Shown here piece after piece: positions 1-7,105 of a stretch of 14,858 nt of DNA. The DNA is from Deltaproteobacteria bacterium (GTDB lineage: Bacteria; Desulfobacterota; Dissulfuribacteria; Dissulfuribacterales; QOAL01): NCBI GenBank assembly GCA_026996955.1, contig JALWJV010000239.1, positions 1 through 14,858 of the forward strand, given 5' to 3'. The position numbers and the translations under genes are program-made. How positions within the stretch are numbered: position 1 is the first letter of the stretch; every line of letters begins with the position of its first letter. The notes beneath the pieces are model-generated. The model worked only from the letters and a program-made list of their open reading frames with translations. It ran no database searches and had not been told where the DNA came from.

Positions 1-1
1 T

Positions 2-1255
2 GACTTCTCCTCCATATATCCAGATGGACATAGCTGTTCTTTTCTTGAAACTGTCGCTGAACCGGCATTTTTTGAGCTCAAGCCGTACAGCCCGGAGTTT
101 GATAAAATTCTTGAAGAGGTTGCGTGTCAGGCATGGAATCAGGCAAGGAAGCAGTCAATCAGGAATTTCTTCGAAACCACAATTTCATGCCCGTATAATA
201 CGCCTGAGATTGAGATGGAAAAACGCCTTGGCTACATGGGCATTATTCTCTCTGTACTCAAACAGCTCAAGGAGGAGGTTAACAGAAAGGATGGCTTTAA
301 CCGGCTTCGTATATTCCAGGTTGGGGCACTCAGGACAACAGACCCTGCAGAGATAGCACCGGTGGTCACCCTTCAGGGGGTGATGGAGAGTTATGTCACA
401 AAGGAGAGCTTCAAACGTCCACTTTGCATTGGGGTTTTCGGGCCTCCAGGGGCAGGCAAGTCCTTTGCTGTTGAACAGGTTGCAAGGGTAATTTCAAAGG
501 GACTTGATAATGACCCCTTTGAGTTCTTTGAATTTAACCTTACACAATTTTCAGGACCTGAGGAGATAAATTCTGCCATTGACCTGGTAAGAGCCTCGGT
601 TGCAAAGGGCAAGGTTCCGGTAGCCTTCTGGGATGAATTTGACTGCATGTATGACGGAAACGAGTTTGGATACCTGCGTTATTTTCTACCCTCCATGCAG
701 GATGGCGTCACATACATACATGGCATTCCCCGTTATATTGGAAGGTCCATATTTGTCTTTGCAGGCGGGGTAAAATATTCCTGGGAGGCAATGGAGCTGA
801 TGCTGCAGGATAAAGATCCTCAGACACAGCGGCTTGTAAAGATCCTGAAAATTCCGGATTTCATGAGCAGGCTCAGGGTTGTAATGGATATTGATAGCAT
901 TGAGATTCCGGAAAAGCTTCTGAGGGATTCTGCCTCAAGGGAGGAACTTGAAGAACTGAGACGGATACTCCTGAAACGCGCCTTTATAATAGCCCATCAG
1001 ATGGACAGTCACTGGAAGAAGGCAGCACGGAAGACATCTGGGCTTTTGCTCCGCCTGCTTATTGCAGAGTACAAGTACGGTGCGCGTTCCATTGAGGCAG
1101 TTATTGAGGCAAGCCATGCTGCAAACAGGCTGGTTTATGGATTGCCAGAACTCATAACCCCGCCCGCTGCACGAATCCATGCGGTTTGGCGCATTGGCCT
1201 TGAGAGAAGAATTGATAAAATCAGGAGGGAACTGGGGCTTCGCGGGGTGTGGTAG
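2..1255 (+). CDS. AAA-type ATPase, C-terminal part (5' end outside window)
   Basis: The reading frame is open from base 2, so the gene starts left of the window; the first in-frame ATG (215) is internal and is not the start. There are 417 visible residues. A Walker A motif GPPGAGKS lies at visible residues 147-154 (bases 440-463), and a Walker B-like stretch VAFWDEFD ends at residue 214 (WDEFD at bases 629-643). A segment with FMSRLR follows where AAA proteins carry sensor or arginine-finger residues. The C-terminus is helical and rich in charged residues, with a GARSIEAV segment. It should therefore bind and hydrolyse ATP, but its role and partners are unknown. The GARSIEAV part vaguely recalls bacterial AAA proteins that carry RyR domains; this is a weak impression and no RyR domain was identified. 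It is separated from the cobalamin genes by its own stop codon and by a promoter-riboswitch leader, so it is probably functionally unrelated to them. No terminator was seen after it. Confidence 0.7.
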   Translation, partial: DFSSIYPDGHSCSFLETVAEPAFFELKPYSPEFDKILEEVACQAWNQARKQSIRNFFETTISCPYNTPEIEMEKRLGYMGIILSVLKQLKEEVNRKDGFNRLRIFQVGALRTTDPAEIAPVVTLQGVMESYVTKESFKRPLCIGVFGPPGAGKSFAVEQVARVISKGLDNDPFEFFEFNLTQFSGPEEINSAIDLVRASVAKGKVPVAFWDEFDCMYDGNEFGYLRYFLPSMQDGVTYIHGIPRYIGRSIFVFAGGVKYSWEAMELMLQDKDPQTQRLVKILKIPDFMSRLRVVMDIDSIEIPEKLLRDSASREELEELRRILLKRAFIIAHQMDSHWKKAARKTSGLLLRLLIAEYKYGARSIEAVIEASHAANRLVYGLPELITPPAARIHAVWRIGLERRIDKIRRELGLRGVW

Positions 1256-1265
1256 CCTGCACTAC

Positions 1266-1294
1266 TTGACGATTTCTCTCAATAATTGTACCTT
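1266..1294 (+). promoter_or_regulatory. Candidate sigma70-type promoter for the cobalamin leader
   Basis: TTGACG (1266-1271) matches the -35 consensus at five of six positions. After a 17-nt spacer comes TACCTT (1289-1294), a weak -10 that keeps the first TA and the last T. Transcription would begin near 1301, which is where the 5' arm of the riboswitch P1 stem begins. That agreement of position is the main support. Confidence 0.5.
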
Positions 1295-1300
1295 GCCCGC

Positions 1301-1503
1301 TGTTTTCAGGTGTCCGGCATTGCCGGATGAAAAGGGAACCCGGTGCAAGTCCGGGACGGAGCCCGCCGCTGTAACCCTGCCGCATACATTAACAACCTTA
1401 ATGCGGAAAAACCCTGCCAGCCTCTGTGAGTCACTGGGATTAAAATGAATCCTGGGAAGGCCGCTGGTCAGGGCGGGGAAGTCAGAAGACCTGCCTGAAA
1501 CAA
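1301..1503 (+). promoter_or_regulatory. Cobalamin (B12) riboswitch
   Basis: This is the adenosylcobalamin-type aptamer. The core conserved segments are present in order: AAAAGGGAAC (about 1330-1339), a CCCGG/CCGGG hairpin (1339-1343 with 1351-1355) and GCCCGCCGCTGTAA (1361-1374). A variable hairpin region with GGATT/AATCC pairing and the B12 box AGTCAGAAGACCTGCCT (1480-1496) follow. The closing P1 stem can form between TGTTTTCAGG (1301-1310) and CCTGAAACA (1494-1502). It sits just upstream of cbiK and is followed by a terminator hairpin, so B12 binding should lower cbiK transcription and perhaps that of the genes beyond. The element was recognised by eye against the family consensus, not by a covariance search. 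Confidence 0.95.
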
Positions 1504-1547
1504 AATGGCATGCCTCCCCCGGCATGGAGGCTGCCCCAAGAAAACCT

Positions 1548-1574
1548 TCCAGGGTTAAACAGGGCGATCCTGGA
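1548..1574 (+). promoter_or_regulatory. Possible antiterminator pairing in the riboswitch expression platform
   Basis: TCCAGG (1548-1553) can pair with CCTGGA (1569-1574). The second strand is the first half of the 5' arm of the terminator stem, so the two pairings exclude each other. A small competing hairpin AACC/GGTT (1543-1546 with 1553-1556) could sequester the antiterminator strand. The pairing is seen in the sequence; its regulatory role is inferred. Confidence 0.4.
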
Positions 1575-1603
1575 TCAATTAAAAAATTGGTCCGGGTTTT
1601 TTT
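1569..1603 (+). terminator. Rho-independent terminator of the B12 riboswitch
   Basis: A 12-bp stem forms between 1569-1580 (CCTGGATCAATT) and 1585-1596 (AATTGGTCCGGG), with two G-U wobbles and an AAAA loop, followed directly by seven T (1597-1603). It lies between the riboswitch and the cbiK ribosome binding site, as expected for a premature-termination switch. Confidence 0.85.
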
Positions 1604-1633
1604 ATGCCCAAATTCCTCTGCCCGGACCGTGAG

Positions 1634-1642
1634 AAAGGGAGG
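1634..1642 (+). promoter_or_regulatory. Ribosome binding site that sets the cbiK start
   Basis: AAAGGGAGG lies 6 nt before the ATG at 1649. The in-frame ATG at 1604 lies immediately after the terminator T-run and has no such site, so 1649 is the better start. Confidence 0.8.
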
Positions 1643-1648
1643 TTTTTT

Positions 1649-2647
1649 ATGTATAAGGTATTTTCTTCACTCACGGCATGTTTTTTAACCCTGGCTCTGG
1701 CGCTTTCCCTGCCCACAGGCATTGCAGGTGCTTCAGAACACAAGGTGGTGCACAAAAATGCTATCGTGCTTGCCATGTTCGGCACCACTGTAGAACCGGC
1801 ACTAAAGGCCCTTCTTAATATCAGAGAAGAAATCAAAAAGGCCTATCCTGAAACTCCTGTGAAAATCGCCTTTACATCAAATATTATCAGGAAAATCTGG
1901 CAGAAACGGGCAAATGACCCTGATTATGCCAAGAACCATCCTGATGTACCAAAAGACATACTCCATGTTCAGGGCCCGCTTGCAACCATTGCAAACCTGC
2001 AGGATGCGGGCTTTGACAACATCGTTGTTCAGCCAACACATATTGCACCTGCTGAAGAGTTCCTTGACCTCTGCAGCTACGTAAGGGGCCTTAACTCTAT
2101 CAAGACCATCAAGCCCAAATTTATGCCATTTAACAAGCTTGTTGTTGGACGCCCTGCACTGGGTACATTCGGGCCTGCCCATCCCTATGAAGAGGATATC
2201 AAGAGTACAGTAAATGCGCTTGCCTCAGACGCAGCCCTGGCTAAAAAGGAAAAGGCTGCCCTTGTCTATATGGGACATGGAAATGACTACTTCCCGTCAG
2301 GTGGATCATATCTTCAGTTCCAGGATGAAATGCGCAGGGCATATCCGGATGTGCTGACTGTAATCGGCACTGTGGAGGGTTTTCCCGGACTTACACATGT
2401 TGTTGAGCAGTTAAAACACGCTGGAATCAAAAAAGTTGTCCTTAAACCAATGATGGTTGTTGCAGGGGATCATGCAATGAACGATATGGCTGGTCCGGAG
2501 CCTGATTCATGGAAATCAGTTCTGAACAGGGAAGGAATCAAGGTGGTGCCTGTTTTAAAAGGACTTGGAGAACAGGATGAATTTGCGCGTATTTTTGTAG
2601 GTCATGCAGCAGATGCCGCAAAGGATGCTGGCATAGAACTAAGGTAA
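1649..2647 (+). CDS. cbiK: Sirohydrochlorin cobaltochelatase CbiK, exported type
   Basis: CbiK inserts Co2+ into sirohydrochlorin, the entry step of anaerobic cobalamin synthesis. The protein is 332 aa from the ATG with the good ribosome binding site. Residues 1 to about 28 form a signal peptide: positive MYK, a hydrophobic core TACFLTLALALSLP, then a small-residue stretch GIAGA before SEHK. The mature part has the two-lobed CbiK chelatase pattern, starting with AIVLAMFGTTVEPAL (38-52). By spacing, the metal-site residues match H210 (YMGHGND), E243 (GTVEG) and H275 (GDHAMND) of the family. A periplasmic CbiK with a signal peptide that also binds haem is known from Desulfovibrio vulgaris; a haem-ligand histidine could not be placed here with confidence. 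It is first in line after the B12 riboswitch and is followed by an ABC importer. The export is odd, because sirohydrochlorin is made in the cytoplasm. Confidence 0.93.
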   Translation: MYKVFSSLTACFLTLALALSLPTGIAGASEHKVVHKNAIVLAMFGTTVEPALKALLNIREEIKKAYPETPVKIAFTSNIIRKIWQKRANDPDYAKNHPDVPKDILHVQGPLATIANLQDAGFDNIVVQPTHIAPAEEFLDLCSYVRGLNSIKTIKPKFMPFNKLVVGRPALGTFGPAHPYEEDIKSTVNALASDAALAKKEKAALVYMGHGNDYFPSGGSYLQFQDEMRRAYPDVLTVIGTVEGFPGLTHVVEQLKHAGIKKVVLKPMMVVAGDHAMNDMAGPEPDSWKSVLNREGIKVVPVLKGLGEQDEFARIFVGHAADAAKDAGIELR

Positions 2648-2670
2648 ATCGCAAAGTATCTATTCAGCGT

Positions 2671-2847
2671 GGTAAATGGTCTTGTTTTGGAGTGACTCTG
2701 AATAATTTCGTAGTTTTTCTTGGTGAAGCGCAGCCATAAAATCGCGTCTGTTTGAGCGAGGAACGAGCGAGTTTCGCGATTTTGGCGTAGCAAGCCTTAG
2801 AAAAACAAGAAATTATTCACCGGAACGGAAAAACAAGACCATTTGCC
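2671..2847. repeat. 177-bp nested inverted repeat (REP/MITE-like)
   Basis: Three sets of arms nest around one centre. The outer arms are 2671-2688 and 2830-2847: 18 nt with one difference, which becomes a G-U pair in RNA. The middle arms are 2699-2709 with 2809-2819 (TGAATAATTTC, perfect 11) and 2713-2720 with 2799-2806 (GTTTTTCT, perfect 8). The inner arms are 2738-2746 with 2775-2783 (AAAATCGCG, perfect 9). The apex holds two copies of GAGCGAG (2754-2760 and 2765-2771) separated by GAAC. It contains no gene and has no T-run after it on the plus strand. The form suggests a non-autonomous mobile or REP-like intergenic repeat. In RNA it would be a long hairpin between cbiK and the transporter genes. 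No target-site duplication was identified. Confidence 0.75.
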
Positions 2848-2919
2848 AACCTTACTAAGATAAACACATTGAACAGTTACATCGCAAATAGCCAATAAAT
2901 CCATGAACCGGGATTCCGA

Positions 2920-3972
2920 ATGAATATAAAAAGCATCACACCGGCGGCCTTTGCCATTGCCCTTACAGTGCTACTTGCTGCCTGTGTTGTGATTTCTGCA
3001 CATATGGGATACATGCGGATCCCGGTGAGTGATGTTTTACGCATCATAACCCGCCTGATCATGGGGGAGGGCCAGTTTAACGGCATTGATCCTGTGGCCT
3101 GGGCAGTTGTTGGAGACATCCGACTTCCAAGGATACTTTCAGCAATGTTTGTGGGGGGAACACTTGCTGTGTGCGGCACGGTTTTTCAGGCCATACTGCT
3201 TAATCCCCTTGCTGACCCATACACCCTTGGCATCTCCTCCGGGGCAGCATTCGGGGCATCTCTTGTGATAGTGCTTCAGGTTCTGGGACTTACGCTGCCA
3301 GAGGCCTTTACGATTCCGCTTTTTGCATTTTTAGGCGCCACAGGTACGGTGTTTGTGGTTCTTGCCCTTGCCTCAGGAGGTTCTTCAAGACTCTCTTCAA
3401 CAAACCTCATACTTTCAGGTGTTATAGTAGCCTCCATCCTTTCGGCGGCAATAGGATTTTTCAAATTTCTTGCAGACGAACAGGTTGGAATCATCATATT
3501 CTGGCTCATGGGCTCTTTTTCAAACTCATCATGGCAGAGTGTTGCCCTTTCAGGAAGTGCTGCTGTTGCAGGCACAATCATTGCCCTATTTTACAGCAGG
3601 GACCTTAATATAATGTCCACAGGGGAGCGCACTGCCATGACTCTTGGTGTAAACACTGCAAAACTGAGGCTGGTGCTGCTTGTAACGTGCTCTCTCATGA
3701 CATCTGTGTGCGTTGCCATATCCGGAATCATCGGCTTTGTTGGCCTTATCATCCCGCACATGCTTCGACACATTGCGGGGCCTGATAACAGGTGGCTTGT
3801 AATAATGAGTTTTCCATCCGGGGGGCTCCTGCTTCTATGCGCAGATACTCTGACAAGGGCAGTGCTTCCTGTTGAGGTTCCCATTGGAGTGCTCACCGCA
3901 CTTATTGGCGGGCCGGTTTTCTGCTGGATATTCAGACAGAGACAGAGAGATTATGGCCAGGGCCCATACTGA
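2920..3972 (+). CDS. FecCD/BtuC-family ABC transporter permease
   Basis: This is the membrane subunit of an ABC importer of the iron-siderophore, haem and cobalamin class, 350 aa. It is almost wholly hydrophobic, with about nine to ten membrane segments. Family hallmarks are RLPRILSAMFVGG (68-80), then VFQAILLNPLADPYTLGISS (88-107), GFVGLIIPHMLRH (252-264) before GPDNR, and PIGVLTALIGGPVF (311-324). The GLIIPHMLRH region is where the family's coupling helix meets the ATPase. It follows the inverted repeat, has only a weak ribosome binding site (GGGA), and overlaps the ATPase gene by 20 nt. Together with the next two genes it makes a complete BtuCDF/FhuBCD-like importer. Substrate cannot be read from sequence; the B12 riboswitch, CbiK and cbi genes favour a corrinoid, tetrapyrrole or metal chelate. 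Confidence 0.92.
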   Translation: MNIKSITPAAFAIALTVLLAACVVISAHMGYMRIPVSDVLRIITRLIMGEGQFNGIDPVAWAVVGDIRLPRILSAMFVGGTLAVCGTVFQAILLNPLADPYTLGISSGAAFGASLVIVLQVLGLTLPEAFTIPLFAFLGATGTVFVVLALASGGSSRLSSTNLILSGVIVASILSAAIGFFKFLADEQVGIIIFWLMGSFSNSSWQSVALSGSAAVAGTIIALFYSRDLNIMSTGERTAMTLGVNTAKLRLVLLVTCSLMTSVCVAISGIIGFVGLIIPHMLRHIAGPDNRWLVIMSFPSGGLLLLCADTLTRAVLPVEVPIGVLTALIGGPVFCWIFRQRQRDYGQGPY

Positions 3973-4771
3973 TACAATCCCTGTACTATGGAAGCTTGAG
4001 GGAGTTGATTTTTCATACAAAGAAAATGAAAATGTCCTGAACAGGCTCAATTTAGAGTTCTTTCAAGGGAGGATTTACGGAATTCTTGGACCAAACGGAA
4101 GCGGGAAGACAACCCTGCTTGATCTCCTTGGCGGAATTCACACACCATGCTCAGGCAGGGTGCTTTTTAAAAGCAGGGATTTAATTAAATACAAAAGAAA
4201 AGAGCTTGCCCGAAAAATTGCAGTTGTTCCCCAGGAATTCCAGATGCGTTTTTCATTCAGTGTGCTTGAGGCAGTAACCATGGGCCTGCATCCTCACATC
4301 CCGCGTTTTGAGTCTCCGGGGAATCAGCAAATTCAGAGGATGGAAAGTGTAATGCAACTGCTCGATATTGCCCATCTTCGAAACAGGCCTGTAACAATGC
4401 TTTCAGGCGGGGAAAAACAGCGTGTCGCTGTTGCACGAGCTCTTGTCCAGGCACGGGACGCCCTGCTTCTTGATGAGGCAACCTCAAATCTGGATGTTTT
4501 TCACACCCTGAGTATCCTTAATGTCATAAAAAAGAGGGCGGAACAGGAAAATTTATGCGTTGTTGCAGCACTTCACGATATTAGCCTTGCCTCATCATTT
4601 TGTGATGAGCTCATCTTTCTGCATCATGGCAGAGTCAGGGCACAGGGTACGCCTGAGAGCATCCTTGATGAGGCTTTGCTGAAGGAGATTTACGGAGTGG
4701 ATGCGCATGTCAGAAAGGATGACTTTACCGGGGGAATAGCTGTAAGTTTCAGGATACCTGAGGCACAATAG
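3953..4771 (+). CDS. ABC transporter ATP-binding protein (FecE/BtuD family)
   Basis: This is the cytoplasmic ATPase that powers the importer, 272 aa from ATG 3953. All nucleotide-binding motifs are intact: Walker A GPNGSGKT (46-53), Q-loop VVPQE (91-95), signature LSGGEKQ (140-146), Walker B LLLDEA (161-166) and the switch histidine in AALHD (H198). An in-frame ATG at 3872 would add 27 residues that read through the 3' end of the permease gene and resemble no ATPase N-terminus. The 3953 start, with AGAGAG just upstream, gives the usual family length. It overlaps the permease gene by 20 nt and is followed 20 nt later by the binding protein, so the three genes are very likely co-transcribed. 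Confidence 0.93.
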   Translation: MARAHTDTIPVLWKLEGVDFSYKENENVLNRLNLEFFQGRIYGILGPNGSGKTTLLDLLGGIHTPCSGRVLFKSRDLIKYKRKELARKIAVVPQEFQMRFSFSVLEAVTMGLHPHIPRFESPGNQQIQRMESVMQLLDIAHLRNRPVTMLSGGEKQRVAVARALVQARDALLLDEATSNLDVFHTLSILNVIKKRAEQENLCVVAALHDISLASSFCDELIFLHHGRVRAQGTPESILDEALLKEIYGVDAHVRKDDFTGGIAVSFRIPEAQ

Positions 4772-4791
4772 TTGAAAATGGACAAGATCAG

Positions 4792-5721
4792 ATGAAAAAA
4801 GATTATCTCAGGCAATTTTCCCTGCTTTTACTTACATGTTTTTTAGCCGTTTTTTTGTTTGTTTCAAACAGTCAGGGCGCAGTCATAACCGATTCTGATG
4901 GAAAGGACATCACCTTTAATGCACCCTTTAAGAGAATCATCTCTCTTTACGCTGCACATACAGAAAACCTGTATGAATTAGGGCTAACTGATGAAGTTGT
5001 TGGTGTAAACCGCGGCGACAGATTTTTTAATAAAGAAATTCCAAGGCTCAGTTTTAGGGATGATGCAGAGCGGTTTATTGCCCTTAAGCCGGACCTTGTT
5101 CTCATACGCCCAATGCTGTCCAGGGCGTATCCAGGCATGGTAAAACGGCTTCAGGATAATGGCATTACTGTCATATCCCTTCAGCCAACTACTGTCCAGG
5201 GGATGTTCCAATACTGGAGAGAGTTGGGGCTTCTTACTGGCAGAGAAAATAGTGCAGACAGGATGATTGCCCGATTCAAGAAATCAGTGGCCGATATTAA
5301 ACAGAAAGTTTCCATTATTCCTGAAAGTAAACGAAAGAAGGTCTATTTTGAGTCAATTCACTCCAGGATGAAGACATTTGCTCAGGGTTCTACTGCAATT
5401 TATGCCCTTGAAACAGCAGGAGGCATAAACATTGCAGCGGATGCAGCCAGGGTGCGCAATACCAATATTGCCTTTTACGGAAAGGAGCGGATACTTGCCA
5501 AGGCCTCACAAATCGATGTGTATCTTGCACAGCACGGACGCATGAACCCTGTTACTGTGGAAGATATTATAAACACACCTGGTTTCCAGGTCATAAAGGC
5601 GGTCAGGGACGGACAGGTCTTTCTGATAGAGGAGGCAATTGTATCACGGCCTGTTCCAGCCATAATCAAGGGGATACGGCAGATATACAACCTTCTATAC
5701 GGTAATAAGGCTCATGAATAG
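4792..5721 (+). CDS. Periplasmic substrate-binding protein of the Fe/B12 ABC importer
   Basis: This protein captures the substrate in the periplasm and delivers it to the permease. It is 309 aa, with a signal peptide at residues 1 to about 30 (MKKDYLR, then a long hydrophobic core, ending SNSQGA). LLTC at 13-16 is a poor lipobox, so a soluble periplasmic protein is favoured over a lipoprotein. The BtuF/FhuD-type fold is indicated by DSDGKDITF (34-42), KRIISLYAAHTENLYELGL (47-65), then DEVVGVN, and ALKPDLVLIRP (97-107). A long helix linking the lobes is seen around 154-178, and the C-terminal part contains DGQVFLIEEAI. It ends in ATGAATAG, so its last 8 nt overlap the start of cbiA; that overlap ties the transporter to the biosynthetic genes in one operon. 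A corrinoid ligand is plausible, but haem or a siderophore cannot be excluded. Confidence 0.9.
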   Translation: MKKDYLRQFSLLLLTCFLAVFLFVSNSQGAVITDSDGKDITFNAPFKRIISLYAAHTENLYELGLTDEVVGVNRGDRFFNKEIPRLSFRDDAERFIALKPDLVLIRPMLSRAYPGMVKRLQDNGITVISLQPTTVQGMFQYWRELGLLTGRENSADRMIARFKKSVADIKQKVSIIPESKRKKVYFESIHSRMKTFAQGSTAIYALETAGGINIAADAARVRNTNIAFYGKERILAKASQIDVYLAQHGRMNPVTVEDIINTPGFQVIKAVRDGQVFLIEEAIVSRPVPAIIKGIRQIYNLLYGNKAHE

Positions 5722-7105
5722 TTCAAAACCAGCCATACTAATTGCCGGGACAGGAAGCGGCTGCGGCAAGACCACAGTAAGCCTCGGGCTTATGGCAGCA
5801 TTCTGTTTCAGGGGGCTAAGGGTGCAGCCCTTCAAATCCGGGCCTGATTTTATTGACCCCACCCTTCACCGCATGGTCACAGGCAAGACATCCTACAACC
5901 TGGATATCAGGATGTGCGGTGCAGATTATGTTCAGTACCTCTTTAACAAAAAGGCTGTTCAGGGTGCAGGCTCAATAAATATTATTGAAGGTGTGATGGG
6001 ACTTTTTGATGGAGGCCTGGGATCAGGTGCGGAAATAGCCGCACGCCTCAACATCCCGGTTGTGCTTACGGTAAACATCTCCTCTGTTGCAGAGAGCGTG
6101 GCAGCAACTGTAAAGGGTTTTGAGTCCCTTGATGCCAGGGTAAATGTGGCTGCTGTAATATTAAATTCTGCTGCAAGCCGCCGTCATGCAAAGATGGCTG
6201 AGGAGGCAATAAAAAAATACTGTAATGCCAGGGTTGCCGGGTATATTCCAAGGGATGCAGAAATATCCATTGCTTCGAGGCATCTTGGGCTTTCAATGGG
6301 GCATGAAGCCCCGCTTAACAAGGCTCAGGTTGAAAAACTTGGGGCACTTTGCAGTGAATATATTGATCTTGAGCTGCTTCATGACACTGCATCAAGACGG
6401 CAGGACTCACCCTGTATCAAAGGGGATGTAATTCAGGAACTCGCTGATAAAAATTCTTCCATGCCCAAGGTTCGTATTGGCATAGCCAGGGATCCAGCAT
6501 TCTGTTTTTATTACAGGGACAACCTTGAGATGCTTGAGGCATGCGGTGCAGAGCTTGTGTACTTCAGCCCGCTTGAGGACTCAGCACTTCCGGAAAATAT
6601 ACAGGGACTCTATATTGGGGGCGGATATCCTGAACTTTTTTCAAAAGAACTTTCGGAAAACCACGTGATGCGTAAAGAGATCAGGGAATTTTCACGCTCA
6701 GGAAAACCTGTCTTTGCCGAGTGCGGCGGGTTCATGTACCTTACTGATGCCATAACAGGCCAGGATGGAAAGAGGTGGCCCATGGCGGAGGTCTATCCTT
6801 TTGAAAGTTTCATGAATGACAGGCTCAGAAGGCTTGGGTACAGGCGAGTACGCCTGAAAAAGGACTCCTTTCTGGGGAAGCGTGGCCAGGAACTTCACGG
6901 CCATGAATTTCACTACTCACATACAACAAAACTTACAGAAAAAGAGCTTATTAAGAATAACATTAAACAAATTTTCGAGGCTTCGGAAAGACAGGCCGAA
7001 TGTTACCTTAAAGCCAATACCCTTGCAGGTTATGTTCATATTCACTGGGGAAAGACCCCTGAGGCTGCCACAGGATTTGTGAAGGCATGCAGGAAAGAAT
7101 TATGA
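5714..7105 (+). CDS. cbiA: Cobyrinic acid a,c-diamide synthase CbiA
   Basis: CbiA amidates the a and c acetate side chains of (cobalt-)cobyrinic acid, using glutamine and ATP, in the cytoplasm. It is 463 aa, full family length. The N-terminal dethiobiotin-synthetase-like ATPase domain has the P-loop GTGSGCGKTT (12-21), then QPFKSGPDFIDPTLH (38-52), YNLDIRMC (61-68) and IEGVMGLFDG (91-100). The C-terminal class I glutamine amidotransferase domain begins near residue 253. It has GLYIGGGYPELF (298-309), the catalytic cysteine in FAECGGFMYL (C337) and the histidine motif GYVHIHWG (439-446). Both domains look intact. The start overlaps the binding-protein gene by 8 nt. The stop overlaps the cbiC start as ATGA, suggesting translational coupling. 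Confidence 0.96.
   Translation: MNSSKPAILIAGTGSGCGKTTVSLGLMAAFCFRGLRVQPFKSGPDFIDPTLHRMVTGKTSYNLDIRMCGADYVQYLFNKKAVQGAGSINIIEGVMGLFDGGLGSGAEIAARLNIPVVLTVNISSVAESVAATVKGFESLDARVNVAAVILNSAASRRHAKMAEEAIKKYCNARVAGYIPRDAEISIASRHLGLSMGHEAPLNKAQVEKLGALCSEYIDLELLHDTASRRQDSPCIKGDVIQELADKNSSMPKVRIGIARDPAFCFYYRDNLEMLEACGAELVYFSPLEDSALPENIQGLYIGGGYPELFSKELSENHVMRKEIREFSRSGKPVFAECGGFMYLTDAITGQDGKRWPMAEVYPFESFMNDRLRRLGYRRVRLKKDSFLGKRGQELHGHEFHYSHTTKLTEKELIKNNIKQIFEASERQAECYLKANTLAGYVHIHWGKTPEAATGFVKACRKEL

Noticed and set aside
1179..1525. Open reading frames on both strands covering the leader (1179-1448 plus, 1262-1525 minus)
   Set aside because: They lie across the riboswitch and the end of the AAA gene, and their translations have no domain character.
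1604..1648. Upstream in-frame ATG giving a 15-residue longer CbiK
   Set aside because: It begins right at the end of the terminator T-run, has no ribosome binding site, and would place a charged stretch before the signal peptide; ATG 1649 has AAAGGGAGG at 6 nt.
2869..2899. Possible promoter TTGAAC ... AATAAA before the permease gene
   Set aside because: The spacing of 19 nt is too long and the -10 is poor, so it was not called, although a promoter somewhere in 2848-2919 cannot be excluded.
3872..3952. Upstream ATG extending the ABC ATPase by 27 residues
   Set aside because: The extension is a second-frame reading of the permease 3' end and does not resemble the family; ATG 3953 gives the normal length.
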